Shown: positions 10,712 to 22,164 of the stretch, in pieces
Layout of the letters: the number at the start of each line of letters is the position of its first letter
Position numbering within the stretch: position 1 is the first letter of the stretch
Assembly: GCA_963971425.1 (NCBI GenBank)
Contig: OZ020524.1
Span: forward strand, 14,697,845-14,761,844
Length of the DNA: 64,000 nt
Direction: 5' to 3'
Source of the DNA: Bryoerythrophyllum caledonicum
Taxonomy: Eukaryota > Streptophyta > Bryopsida > Pottiales > Pottiaceae
The notes under the pieces: generated by a model
The model's input: only the letters and a program-made list of their open reading frames with translations
Told to the model about the DNA's origin: nothing
The model's database searches: none
Program-made: the position numbers and the translations under genes

Positions 10712-13700
10712 ATGATCACTAGATCGAAAGCGAGAGCAGATAGAGAAGTCTGGAGGACTATAGAAAGACAAAGGCGTTTCGAGAGAAGGCAAAGGATAGA
10801 ATCAAGAGAGAGCTTAGAGACGCCGTACAATTTGCGGCCAATAATGGGTAGACGAGGGGGTAATTCTTCAAGGGGTACTGGTAGAGGTTCCAAAGGGAAT
10901 AAGACGTTTGATGTCTCAGCAGTAGCTCCCATCGTGTTATTTCCAGTATCAGAGGAAGACAACCCAGTTGACAATGGGGACAGTGAGGTGTTGTATATTT
11001 GTTTTCCTAAAGATGTTCTTTTTTGTGCAATCGTAATGTGAACTTCTATCTAGGATTTCTTAGGAAAGTATAGACCCATTTCTTTTTCCTTGACGTGTGG
11101 GTAGTATTATTGGCACCTTTATGAAAATTTCTTATCAATGGTGTTCGAAAGTGACTTGGATTTGGCTTCGGCATCTGGAACAGGAACTGAGGCAGGGACA
11201 GGCTAAACTTGGGGCAGCCTCGAGTGCCTCAACATCACATCATAGTGAGCAGCAAGTTTGCAATAAGTGCTTTCCATTGCTAACTGGTTTTAGGTCCTAT
11301 GTGATGATTGCTTTCCGGTTCTTACAGTTTCTTAGGTCAGCTTTATAGCGAATGAGCAAAGGACAGTCTTTTCCGCAGACTCAACAGAGCACAGGAGAAT
11401 TCGATCGCAACTCTGACGCTGTCGATATGGTCGAAGGCAGCATGGATAATCAGGAGCGGCACTTCGAGGAAGAGGTACGTTGTGAAACCCAGAAATCTCA
11501 TGTGAGTCTCTTGTATAAACCTGCGGCGTTCCTTGAATGTGTTTCTTGGTTTAGGGTTCGCAGATCCCCAAGGCTGTTGACTTGATTTGCGGTGGAGGTC
11601 CTACCTGAATCAGATTTGTGTTTAGATGTACGAGATAGTAGAAGGAACATCGTAGCCTTCACTGTGACATGGAATTGTCCAGATTGAGAGTCTCGGCCCC
11701 GAGAGAGACTTCAAAAGGCTCACGGGCTATAACTGATTGCATATGGTGTGTTCAAAATATGAATATCGGGATAAAATGTGAAGGTCTGTACCTTTTTTGC
11801 AGCTTGTGTGTCCAGATCGTTGCCGCGAGAGGCATTTGAGACATTTCATTCTATTAATTCGAGAAGCAGTCTTGGGGGTTCGGAATCTAAGTTCACAGAC
11901 ACCTTGAGTTAAGTGTGCTTACGCATTTCATGAATTCAGTTGAAGAACATTTCTGTATCGAGAATTATAGTGACAATTTGGGGTGAGAGATTGGAATGAT
12001 GTTGAGAGATGGAAGGGTCGCATCACACGATGATGCCACCGGCCCAGTTCAGCATCTTAGGTCGTTGTGCACGCGTGAATCGAACTATGTTCTAATAAGC
12101 GCCAACATTAGGTACAGATATTTCAGAACTAATACACTCCAGCTCCTCCTTGAAAATCGGAATAGACGCTTGGTGCCAGTGCAGCCACTCGAAGTAATGC
12201 GCGTCCAGCGTCTCGGCGTGGCAGAGGCCGTGGTCGATGGGATCGAGCTCCAGCGAGTCCTGGAACATGCTCCCGTCCACCTTCATCACGAGTATGTTGC
12301 CCGCGAGGTGATCCGTGTTGTACAACCGGATATCGTGGATGCCGATCCGGTGGACGGAGCCGGCGGTGAATCGCGACGTGCCGATTTCCTCCGCCACGGC
12401 GTCGTGGCGGACGACTTGCTGGAACGGAGCGATCTTCGCATTACCTAGCTGCGCGTGTCCGTTCACGTTGAACACAGAATGGGTGGCGTTCACCAGCGCG
12501 GTGACTGGCACCTTGGCGTCAAACAGGTGGTGATATGAAAGAGAATCTGTTAAGGCATCAATTTAAGTAGGAATGATAATGAGCATCTGCGCCGATATGA
12601 TGGATATGCTCTCCTTCTCTCCGAGTGACCGAGTGATCTCTAATCAAAAGGTAGTGCTTCTTGGAAGAACATGGCCAACAGCATGACTCATATTTTAATC
12701 ATACAGTGAAAGTGAATTTTCTAGATTGTCCCTATCGATGCCGAGAGAGACTTTTGAGAACTCAATGGATCGCGTTCTGTCAACTCTGCAGTGTGTAGCG
12801 GATGAGGGCGATGCAGTCGATCTTCTTGTCTCGGCACCGAGACATACTTTCTGGTAATCTTTGCTTAGAATCATCGACTTCATTTGTGAAGCCTAAGCAT
12901 AGTAATTGTCATTTAGTTCGCGGATATCAGTGTTGACCGAGCAGGGTGGCCATCAAAATCAATTTTCTTCAAAACCGAATATGAGTGTCTCGGCTCCGAA
13001 CATGAACTTCGAGATTAGTAAAGGTACTTAATTTGTTTCTTGCGAAAGTTCATGACGATATCAAGAATGCCTATTTCGGTTCGAAAATCATAAATGGATT
13101 TATCATAAATCCCTTCAGGATTAGTTGGTGAGAAGATTTACTTCATGCAATGTTCTGAAATAAGTATGAATTGGAATGCCGCATGCACTGAATTGGTCTT
13201 AGTTGATATAATTTGAGTAGGTCTAAACTAGTTTAAGGTTGAGCTTTGACTGTCTCGGGACCGAGACTGACATATAGATGAATTAGTGAACGAGGCAAAA
13301 TAATAATAGCTACATCTAGAGGTACGCTCTGAGTTTAGTTTAGATGTTCGGAAGTATGTGATTAGCGTCCAAAGGTTAATTTGAAATGATTTGACTTGAG
13401 TTAGTGTGAGCCTCGGTCTCGATTTTCATAAAGTGATGAATAAAAATAGCCTCCAGAAGTTGTTGATCATCTCGATATACTTGCATTGCACTGAAATGAG
13501 TATACATAGCATTGCCGCATGGACTCAAAAAACAGATTCAGTTCTAATCGATTTGGTCTGAACTTGTTTTTGAGTTCTTCATTTCAGAGTCTCGGGACCG
13601 AGACAAACATCTCGATGCATCAGAAAGGGAATGAATATTTAACTGGTTCACTTCGAGTTACGCTCTGAAATCAGCTACTGTATTTGGTTGAAAGTGATTA

Positions 13701-16700
13701 GCCTACAATTTTATTGATGGGAGGTTTTGTTGGTCTCGGGCCCGATATATGTATGACTTAGGATTTTGTTCAAGCATTTCAATTAGATGTCTATTTCACA
13801 TTCACTGTAAAGCTGATATGATAATAGAAATTGCAGGTGCCTGCTGTCTTCTTGACACACTTATATTTCTAATTTGCAGGTTGAGAATTCTGGTAAGGAG
13901 GATGCTCTTGTTGTTTCATCACCGGTGGCGACTCCGGTTTCACTGAACAATTCTGAAGAGGGTCCAAATGAGGATGAAGAGGGGCTTGGAGATCGAAATG
14001 CATATGAAGGGGATGAAGATGATATCAGGATTCGACAGAAAGTTAATTCTGTTGCCACGATTTCTCGACTGCGAGTCCAACCCCTGAGTTCCTCAAGGTT
14101 CAACATTCCCTTGTGCAGAATGCTGGCCATGCCTATGGTAAGACCAACTCTCTCAAGTGATCTTGCAAAATTGGAGCGGGAGTTCGTCCATGGGTATAGA
14201 GAGGGTGCCTCAGTATTCTATGTCACAATAACAGATGAAGATGGCAAAACACATGAGGTGACTGAAGCGGATAAGGCATCATGGGATCCCATTTGGAGTG
14301 CCAAGAATGAAGAATTCAACTCCTTTCTTCTGTCCGTTCCGGAGTTAGCCAGTTTAAAGAATTTGATGTTCTTCGTATGTGACGGGAACCATAGGCGGCA
14401 GGCTTGGTTGAATCATATTCAAAGACTTCACAAAACAGATGAGGCCTGGCATTGTCTGGTGGATAGCATCCTCCTTGACACTAAGGGAAAAATAGGTGTT
14501 GTTATGCAAGTTATGCATAACATCAACAAGTAAGTATTCTCTATTATGTAATGCTTATATCTATGCAAAGCACTTAAAATCTACATATTTTTTGATGTGC
14601 TAATCTTTACTCAATTCTTGACAATTGCAGACATACTGAAGACTCTCACTTCAAGACCAACACAGTTCACACTCTATTCAGGGTGCAGAAGTATGGACTT
14701 ATGCCGCTCGAACAGTACCAAGACATATTGACTCCAGCCGAAATTAAAAGGTGCAAGAAATCTCAAAATGCAAAGAAGACGTGGTATTCGTTAAATCTAC
14801 ATGTATTTACGAACTTCATCTTCCAGGTATGCCTCTAAAGTACTCACTCTGAATGACCTATTCATGCAATTTGTATCTTTAGTTTATTTTCACATATCGC
14901 AGTCTGCGGGTAAAGTCTTTGTCTATTAGTCTTGGTCAAAAACTATTATAGATCAGATTTGAGGATTTGGCTAATTTATTCGGGTTGCACGGGGCCTAGT
15001 CAGGTTGCGTGATCACAGCTTCTCATCTCGGAACTGTTATGTTTATTGTCGGGTTGTTTGACTGTAGAGGAACCTAATAAACGTTGTAGCTGTAGAATGG
15101 AAGAGGTCTGCTAGCAGGTTAAGGACAGGCTTAGTGTGAGGAAAGATGTTTGTTCATATCACTGTATAGGAGTTGCCGGTAATCGGTTCGAGTTCGATTC
15201 AGAATCTTACTGCTAATCCTTAGACCATCATCTTATAGAGCAAATCGGTAAGTCTCTCTAGGAAATTGCTAGGATACATTTGCAGGTCCCTTTTCTTCAC
15301 AGGTGCAGTTAAGTCTTGGTACTGAGACACACCCTTGTCAGTATTCTCGGATCTAAATGAAAAATATTGAACAAAAATCAGGCCTGGGCCAACGTGAATT
15401 GATATAGGAACACTTTTACGACGATCAGTTATTTGTCTAGTACCAAATCAGTTATAGGTCTCGTACGAAATCAGGCGCGGTATAGTATGTAGACTTGGTG
15501 ACCATAATTTGGACGTGCAACTTCAAGGCTGCATCAGCCATCAGTTCACCCAATCCATCGTGAGATTGTCCGAATTTGTTGCTAGGTTTCAAATCAGTTC
15601 CCGACTGTCTCTCAGTTTTCTGTTTCCAGTAGTTACAGTCTTCTTTTACCAATTGTTGTAGTCTTCTTGTCCCTCAACTGAATTCAACCGCACAATCTTA
15701 GAAGAATAGTCATAGATATCTACAAGACTGTGAGTCTAAGATAGCCACAGTGGCCGGAATTCAGTTCCTAAGATTGTGATCGAAATCATGATCATTATGT
15801 ACGCATCTTAGAGAGTTGAAAGTGACTCTCAATACCGAGACAAAGTTTGACGATATTCTTGTCATTCCAGTTCGACAACAGGAACTAGAATTTCAGCAGT
15901 ACCTAGAATCTAGAATCTGGTACTAGTGATTAATGTCCGTCTGGTGTTGTTCAGTTATGTACTTTGCATAAAAGTTTCGACTACTTCATATATATGCTGT
16001 TATTTTACGTTTTTTTGAATGTTCTCCGATGCATTGATCGTGTTCATTGTGAAAACAGGGAATGTGATTCGAATAGGCTTCTGATATTGGCTACAGAAAC
16101 TTGTAAAATTTCCATGTATACAATCGTGATCAGAATACCTTATTTGTCGCAGTTGTGTGATGACAAACTAACTAAGGTAATCCCTATGCAGCACGAACTT
16201 GGACTTGCTGCAGATGAGGGTGTTCGTCAACTTGTTGAGCAAACGGATGGAGAGGTGTGTGCTGCTGAAAGAGCAGCCGCTATGAAGGTCGCAGCTTCAA
16301 AGAGAGCAGAGGCACTTCATAAGAAAATGTCAAAACTAGTTTGTGTGGCAAACCCAAAGTTGACTGAGGGATGGCTTTGGGAGGTATGTCTACTACTGGA
16401 AGGCCCATATTTCATACTTCAAGTATTTATATATGTTTTACAATTCTAATATATTGCTCTATGGTTCACAGATTGAGCGTCACTATACCCTTAACTCAAT
16501 TACACCGGAGCTCAACTTAGAGAAATTGCAGTTGATCGCTACTGCAAAAGCATCACCCGCATTTAAAATCAAATGGTTGGAATATTTTAATTCCTCTACA
16601 TCTACACGTGAAGCCCGCAAGCTGCCAACCAAGCCTACCAACGAGGAGAAATTACATGCATTCCTTGCCAGGGCATGTTTTTGGGCCGGAGTGAGTACAT

Positions 16701-19700
16701 AACAGCCTATGTACCCTTTAGTTCTGTATGACTTGATTTGAGCAGTTACAGAAATTCAGTCTTGCTCTCGATTTTTCTCACGGTTTTGTTCTTGGTCATC
16801 CATTTGGTCTTGCTCACTATGATTTCATTCAATATGTCGGTTATGTTCTCAATCTCGTTCTCGGTCTTGCTCACTCTGATTTCAAAAATTATGTTCTCAG
16901 TCTTGTTCTTGTCCTAGCTCACTCTGTTTCGACAGATTTTCAATCAGGCATCCATTCTCTTTGATGACACTTTGCGCCAAGACAGACTAGCTATCAACTT
17001 TGAAATACCCAGCGAGCCCTTGACCTTGGCTGCATACATCGAGGACTGTAGAATGAAACTATGGGACAATGCGTTCCCCACCTTCTTCCGAGGGCAGGAG
17101 GCTTTTAACAAAACTCTCGAATTTGTTGGTTTTAATGGGACTGACTTGATTGTGCGAAGAGTACTCTTTCGGTGAGTTTTCTCCTTTAATTACTAGTATT
17201 CATATATTTGGCATAGTAATTTGGATTTTCACATGACAGGTTTTCCTATAGCACGGTATATAATGATGAGCTGTTTTTTACCTGCAGGTATTTCAAGTAC
17301 GATCTCCTTGCAAAAGGAGCAATATCAAAAGAAAATCTCCCCATATATCTCTCTGCATGGCTTGACAGGTCAAACTCAACTTGCATGTTCTCAGCAAATC
17401 AACAGCGGACTTGGTCAACCTCACATCTCACAAGAGGTGGATGGTACCTCGACTGTGCTCCTAGTTTCACTCCTTCCTTTGAAACTCAACTTAGAAAGTC
17501 AAGGGAGGCAGTTGGAGAATCTGGTGTTGAGATGGTTGATTTACAGGGCATAGAAGACGAGCACAAGAGGGCAAAGGCCCTCTCGCGACGTCTAGAGGAA
17601 GATAGGAAGAAAGCGCTAAGGGTGAAGGAAGCAGAGGAGAAAGCGGCCCAGAAAGAGATGGAGAAACTCCAGAAGTCTCTGGAGAAGACTAACAAGAGGG
17701 GGAAAAAGAAGATGAACCCCCCTCCAGAGCCAGAAGGTAAGAGCCCACCTGCGCCTAGTCCTACTTATGACTCTGGTTCTCATGCTCCAACTCAGTCTAG
17801 AGGAACCAAACGCGATTCCTCCTACGAGCAGTTAAGCCAAGGAATCCCTATTATCCTATCGACTGAGGAGCATGATGGCCAAGTTGGGGAGTGGATTAAA
17901 AACTTCTCACTAGAAGAAGTCCTTGGTGGCGACACGGGCAGCTTGAGTCCTTTATTTGACGAGTTAAAGAGCTTCATTTCCAAGGTACTACCCTGTTCAA
18001 ATGCTTTGCTTTGTTGAAGATTTCATTTAATTAAATTTTCGAAGATGCGTAGTCTGCACAGTTAGTTGTCAAGTCCAAGGTGCTTACTGAACCTCGCGAT
18101 GCTCGAATCAAGCTAACCAACTCTAAAATATACTCAGAATCTGCGTCATAATAGTCAGCAATTCGTGAGCAAGTCACATGTGATCAGTTCTGAACTACAT
18201 TCTAGATGTGCCAGATTCGAAGCTCGCAGTTTCAGTTTCGGTACAGAGACCTTGGATTTGAGGACTGTTTTTTTGTTTTTGGTTTTTTACGATCATTGAT
18301 TCTGAACCGGGTTAGTTGACTTGCTGCAGTATGGACCTGAGCCAGTTCTACCCTCACGGCTGTGTTCTGTTGTAATAAATCTAATCGAATTTCCTTTGTC
18401 AAGTCTTAGTCAAATTCAGTAGCCATTTTAGTTGGACAGTTTCCATTTTAGCTGATTATCTATCAGAACAATACCTGGTTCTATCTTTATATTTGAGAGA
18501 TTAGTTTTCATTGCTTGGTGTTTAAAAATGTTGTACATATGAGCCCCTGTTCGGTAGAATTTTTGACTACTTCCTTTAGTCATTAACCAGTTTCTTACTG
18601 CTGACATGTGGTTTATTTGATAACAATTGATGATTTTCATCTTTTAATATTTTATAGCTCCAAGTCATGTAATTTGTGCATGCTTTTAAAGATTTGTCTA
18701 AGTTTTTTCACGCTCTCAATATTGTTTATTCATTCGCAGTACTCAAGTGTCAAAGCCCGACGCTATAAGGGATCTGCTGCGGAAGTACCCTGTGTGGACT
18801 TGATTCTTGCAGATCTTCCAGAGGGCCTTCCTGTTCTCGGAATTTCGAATCCACCTTGGTTTGTTCCCGCCTGGAACATAGAATCTGAGGATTGGTTTCA
18901 AACAATCTTTGATTTCGCAGACCATCACCTCCAAGACGATGGGGCGATAATTTTGTTCCATCCTTTTCAAATGACTACAAAGTCAAGCATTCTTGGGTAT
19001 TGTTCCACGTATGGATTTGCTGTTTGCAAGGAGTGGTGGGGGATGAACAAGCTTCACCTGACGTCCCCAATTAATCATGCCTTGACTGTGAGTTCATTTT
19101 ATGATATGACTTATTGCTAATTTGATTGATTGATGTACCTTTTGTTATATCTCGTTAGCTATTCCACATATTCTATGACATGCAAACTATGTGCAAGCGG
19201 ATGTCCATTACTTGGTATATACTGCAGTAAAATAATTTGTAATAACATTTGCTTGTAGCCATGATTAGTTATAATGTGGATTAGTGATAATATGTGCTGC
19301 TGTGATAGTATGTGATGGAATATGAATGCCGTAGCTGATTTTCTATGTATGTGCACACCATTGTTGACAATCAGACAGCTTGTTTAAATTCGAGTCTGTG
19401 ATAGTATGTGCCACTGATGGCTGATGTGAATCTATGTACATGCAATGGCTGTATAGTGAGTATGTGCATGGTAGTCGTTGTACGTGTCGTTGAAATTTGA
19501 CTAGGCCCAGGCTGATGTTACATCGGGTTGTACCGAATTGGCTGAGACAGAATTCGAGATAGCCACGGCAGTTTTAGTGATCCAGTTTGTGAAACTAATC
19601 TTCCATTTCATTTGCTAGAATGTGCTTAATGAATTTTATCTTCTTTTGTAAGTAAACTAATTCACTGTTTATGTAATCTGCAGACCATGAGGTTTGGGAT

Positions 19701-20658
19701 AACCTTAGTTGTGAGGAGCATTCCGGGAGTGTCTGCTTCTAGATTTTGCTTTCACCACATCCCTGCACTAGACCGTCACGGGGTTGATGTGGCACGGGAT
19801 GACATCCTCCAGAACTTGGTGTCAAGGGAGGATCAGTTAATGGATGGATCCACCCCATGGCGTGGTCCTCGTGAAAAATCCGTCGTCCTTATGCAGATGC
19901 TCATTCAGGCATCTTCTTCGCCAGGGGATATTGTTCTAGACTGCTCTACAGCTACGGGTACGTTTAACATCTCTTCTCGTGTAAATAAGTAATTGTTGAC
20001 CATTTTATGTTAATTAATTTTTATGGTGATTGAAAATTGAACTTCATTGTTTTTTTATTTTGCAGGAGCTTCTATTCATGCCTGCCGCAATGTGAACCGT
20101 CACATTGCGGCATTAGAGGCTGATAAGGCAATTTTTGAAGCCTTGATCGCTCCTCTAATTCAATCTGCTCCTGCCATAGAAGTGAAATCAGGAGACGCTG
20201 TCATCTCTGAGGATCCAGATTGCGAAGTCATTGTTGTTCAGAAGATCGTGAAGAAGTCAAGGTTTAGTAAGTGAGTATAGCTACAATTTCTACTACTAGT
20301 GTTATCTTTTCTAATTTGCTTTTATATGTAGCGGTTTTATGAACATGTTGTCATTTGCATTTGCAGAAGCGGTAATCTCAGATACCCTATTCACCGCCCT
20401 TTTTTTTGTGACCCTAAGTTCTATCCAAGCCCTCCAAAGTCCTGGCAACTCCCTTCATACGCAAATGACGTTGCCAATGAATTAGCGGAAGGTTCATATC
20501 GAACATTTAGACCTAAGAAGTTGTTGCTAAGAGGTATAGAGTATGTTGATTTAGAAGCTATTGAGTCTGAGGATGAAGGCTCTTCAGATGCAGATAGTAC
20601 AGATTCTAAAGTCTCTGTAGAATTATATGATAATTGTGATTTCGATTATATGACTTAG
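10712..20658 (+). CDS. ParB/sulfiredoxin-like domain fused to a DNA methyltransferase-like domain
   Basis: Model: 10712-10987, 11349-11474, 13880-14529, 14631-14826, 16153-16383, 16472-16690, 16936-17171, 17288-17984, 18740-19087, 19684-19957, 20066-20270, 20367-20658. All junctions from 11474 on have GT/AG borders and keep frame, giving about 1,249 residues with a TAG stop. The N-terminus is basic (YNLRPIMGRRGG), followed by an acidic linker. A ParB/Srx-like domain spans about 210-370, with FFVCDGNHRRQAW near 302. A Lys/Glu coiled coil lies at about 735-785. The methyltransferase domain (about 878-1160) has class-beta order: VDLILADLPEG near 900 at the motif IV position, NPPW near 912, then PREKSVVLM and GDIVLDCSTATGAS, the AdoMet motif I, near 1080, with ALEAD at the ribose-binding position. 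Motifs IV and I are divergent, so activity and target base (N4-C or N6-A) are open. A possible extra exon near 11105-11199 is unresolved. Confidence 0.7.
12092..12511 (-). pseudogene. Captured fragment of a phosphatidylinositol 4-kinase gamma gene
   Basis: An open stretch of 139 codons, antisense to the host intron and richer in G+C than its surroundings. It matches the kinase core of plant PI4K gamma: THSVFNVNG, then IGIHDIRLYNTDHLAGNILV (catalytic loop), DPIDHGLC (metal-binding segment) and HYFEWLHWHQASIP. The family loop is normally D-R-H-A-G-N; here the Arg and His are replaced, so it is catalytically dead. No N-terminal ubiquitin-like domain and no remaining lobe are present. It looks like a host gene piece picked up by the MULE, as in Pack-MULEs. 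Antisense RNA against the parent gene is possible but unproven. Confidence 0.75.
12925..13748. repeat. Diverged tandem repeat of about 337 bp in the intron
   Basis: Landmarks recur about 336 bp apart: the perfect palindromes at 13252 and 13589, TACGCTCTGA at 13323 and 13659, GTGATTAGC at 13358 and 13694, and CTGAAATRAGTAT followed by TGCCGCATG near 13154 and 13492. This indicates two full units and a partial third, each with a palindrome at its junction and another mid-unit. Confidence 0.6.
14827..16152. other. Long intron of the methyltransferase gene
   Basis: A 1,326-nt intron, AT-rich and without a recognisable gene. Two weak family B palindrome relatives occur in it. Confidence 0.5.
16745..16935. 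repeat. Short intronic tandem repeat
   Basis: Two to three imperfect units of a GGTCTTGCTCACTCTGATTTC motif set with intervening GTTCTC(A/G)GTCTTG, about 60 bp apart, filling most of the intron 16691-16935. Confidence 0.4.
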
Positions 20659-21539
20659 CTAGAATTTTGTGCTTATTGCTTACATAATAATATATTTTTG
20701 CATTTGATTGTTCAGTGTTCTTTTAGTGCGGTAATCTTCATGATTTTCCTTAGACAGTGAATAATATTCTGTAATGCCTTCGTAAAAAGAGTCATCATTT
20801 TCAATTCCTTAGTAGTAGGCATCTATATTTTAAAATGTACACACAATGGTTACGTAACGTATATCTCTACATTTTGCAGTTATAGTTCCGTCATTGATAT
20901 ATAATATTTGATGTTATTTTTAAATTTATTTACCATGTTCCATTCAAGTGGCACATACAATATTCTTACACTCTATCATTCAATAAGACATAGAGGTAAA
21001 CTACCTCAGTATCCACCATAGCATCATCCATGTAACAAAATTTAAAACAAATCCCAAAAAAAAAAAAAAAAAAAGAAGTTGAAAATATAGATCAAAACAT
21101 GAAACAAAGACTAGGGAATCGGGAATAACGGGAAAACAAACCCAAAAAATTAAAGATGAAAAATATAAAATTCCAATACATTTTTAAGAATGAAAAAAAA
21201 TAAGAAGATAGAGTGGAAGAAGAATGGAAGAATAAACAATGAGAAGATAAAAGGAAGAAGAATGGAAGAATAAAAAATAAAAAATTAAATAATGGAAAAA
21301 GAATGGAAGAATAAAAAAATAAGAAGATAGAATGGAAGAAGAATGGAAGAATAAAAAAATTGCACTGTCTATTTTGTATTATAATAATTACACCCTCGCA
21401 TTCTAAAATTTCCCCCAAGTCCCTGAACCACGGATATAGGCAGGATTTTTTCCCTAAGATATTGAATTATATTCAAAATAACTACCAAAACCGCGGTCAT
21501 AGGGTATGCTTCACGAGACAGCAATTTCCAAAATTACAG
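20659..21539. other. MULE right-end non-coding region
   Basis: AT-rich, no gene seen. It includes an 18-bp A run near 21057 and purine-rich tandem units based on GAATGGAAGAATAAAAAA between about 21,190 and 21,360. Confidence 0.5.
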
Positions 21540-21598
21540 AAAAGTTACCGCTCACTGCTCACCGCTCACCGCTCACCGCTCACTAAATAGCTTTTCCC
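21540..21598 (-). repeat. MULE right terminal inverted repeat
   Basis: On the minus strand it begins GGGAAAAGCTATTTAGTGAG and runs into GAGCGGT heptamers. Confidence 0.85.
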
Positions 21599-21608
21599 CG
21601 TCTCAACC
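21599..21608. repeat. 10-bp target-site duplication, right copy
   Basis: CGTCTCAACC. On the minus strand it reads into GCATGGGTTGAGACG, the start of the interrupted exon, preceded by a TTACAG acceptor. Confidence 0.85.
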
Positions 21609-22150
21609 CATGCCTGTAATATAATGTTTCAACTAAGTCAGACCGGAGGAAAATGATTGTGATTTAAGCAGAGCGACCGGAGGATCCTCCGATTAGATCT
21701 AAGGGGAAGAAAGTTGGAAGAATATCAATCGAGACTAACCTTAAACTCGGGCGTGTTAGGATTACCCCGAACCGACAGCCTTGGGCAGCCAGCTTCTTTC
21801 CAGCTCTCCCACGCGGTTGTTAGCTGGGTAATGTAATTACCCTCGGTTCGACTGCTAATAAGATCTTGGTTGAGTATTCGGGAATAATATGCAAGGCTAC
21901 CAAAATCCGATGGTTTCACCCACACGATGGTGACCACAAAGTTCCGCACATCCTCGGCGTCTCTAGGTCTCAGACTTCCCTCGTTTATAAGAACCTTGTG
22001 CGCAGCAACACAGTGTTGGCCACCAATGATGTAAGAGTGGGTCCGTATGTTGATGTCGTTCTTCGTTAGTTTCTGCTCGAAGTGCACTGCGGGTCTATCT
22101 GTTGGATCATCCTCATCCACCTCATGAGGAGGTCTCCGAATCGGCATCAT
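21609..22150 (-). pseudogene. ParB-like gene, 5' exon
   Basis: First exon 22150-21740 (ATG, 137 codons), followed by a GT donor and an intron down to the acceptor at 21614; the last 5 nt belong to the split second exon. The exon encodes an acidic start (PHEVDEDDPTDRP) and a ParB/Srx-like core, THSYIIGGQHCVAAHKVLI, near residues 38-56. In the ParB family the motif is usually GxxR; here the Arg position is Cys, encoded by TGT, which is one C-to-T change from an Arg codon. With the exons at 2722-4936 it predicts about 836 codons if the internal stops are ignored. No methyltransferase motif was seen, so this is a different ParB-like family from the one inside the MULE. Confidence 0.55.
21641..21694. 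repeat. Palindrome family A, one near-full copy and one half copy in an intron
   Basis: GACCGGAGGATCCTCCGATT at 21675-21694 and a left half GACCGGAGGA at 21641-21650, in the first intron of the ParB-like gene. Confidence 0.65.
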
Positions 22151-22164
22151 GACCTGTAGTGGAG

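Larger units (their letters stand above)
11690..13748. repeat. 16-bp palindrome family B in the large intron
   Basis: Copies of GTCTCGGNNCCGAGAC. Both arms are perfect at 12828-12843, 13252-13267 and 13589-13604. Diverged or partial copies lie at 11690-11704, 12739-12751, 12987-13002, 13410-13425 and 13733-13748. Weaker relatives occur in the next large intron at 15313-15328 and 15827-15842. No copy of this family was seen outside the MULE. Confidence 0.75.
4937..21598. mobile_element. Mutator-like element carrying a ParB-methyltransferase gene
   Basis: A 16,662-bp unit bounded by 59-bp terminal inverted repeats (49 of 59 positions equal by hand count, no gaps) and a perfect 10-bp target duplication. 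Removing the element plus one duplication rejoins an exon of the outer ParB-like gene in frame and restores its 3' splice site, which fixes the borders independently of the repeats. Contents from left: subterminal palindromes, a broken transposase on minus (5670-10286), a divergent promoter region, the ParB-methyltransferase gene on plus (10712-20658) with a captured kinase fragment in its second large intron, and an AT-rich right end. The methyltransferase-bearing gene takes the place that an accessory gene occupies in other MULEs, such as MuDR mudrB or VANDAL vanC. Confidence 0.85.

Noticed and set aside
21057-21074. Poly(A) tail of a retrocopy
   Set aside because: There is no adjacent intronless coding sequence and no flanking target duplication; it lies inside the MULE right end.
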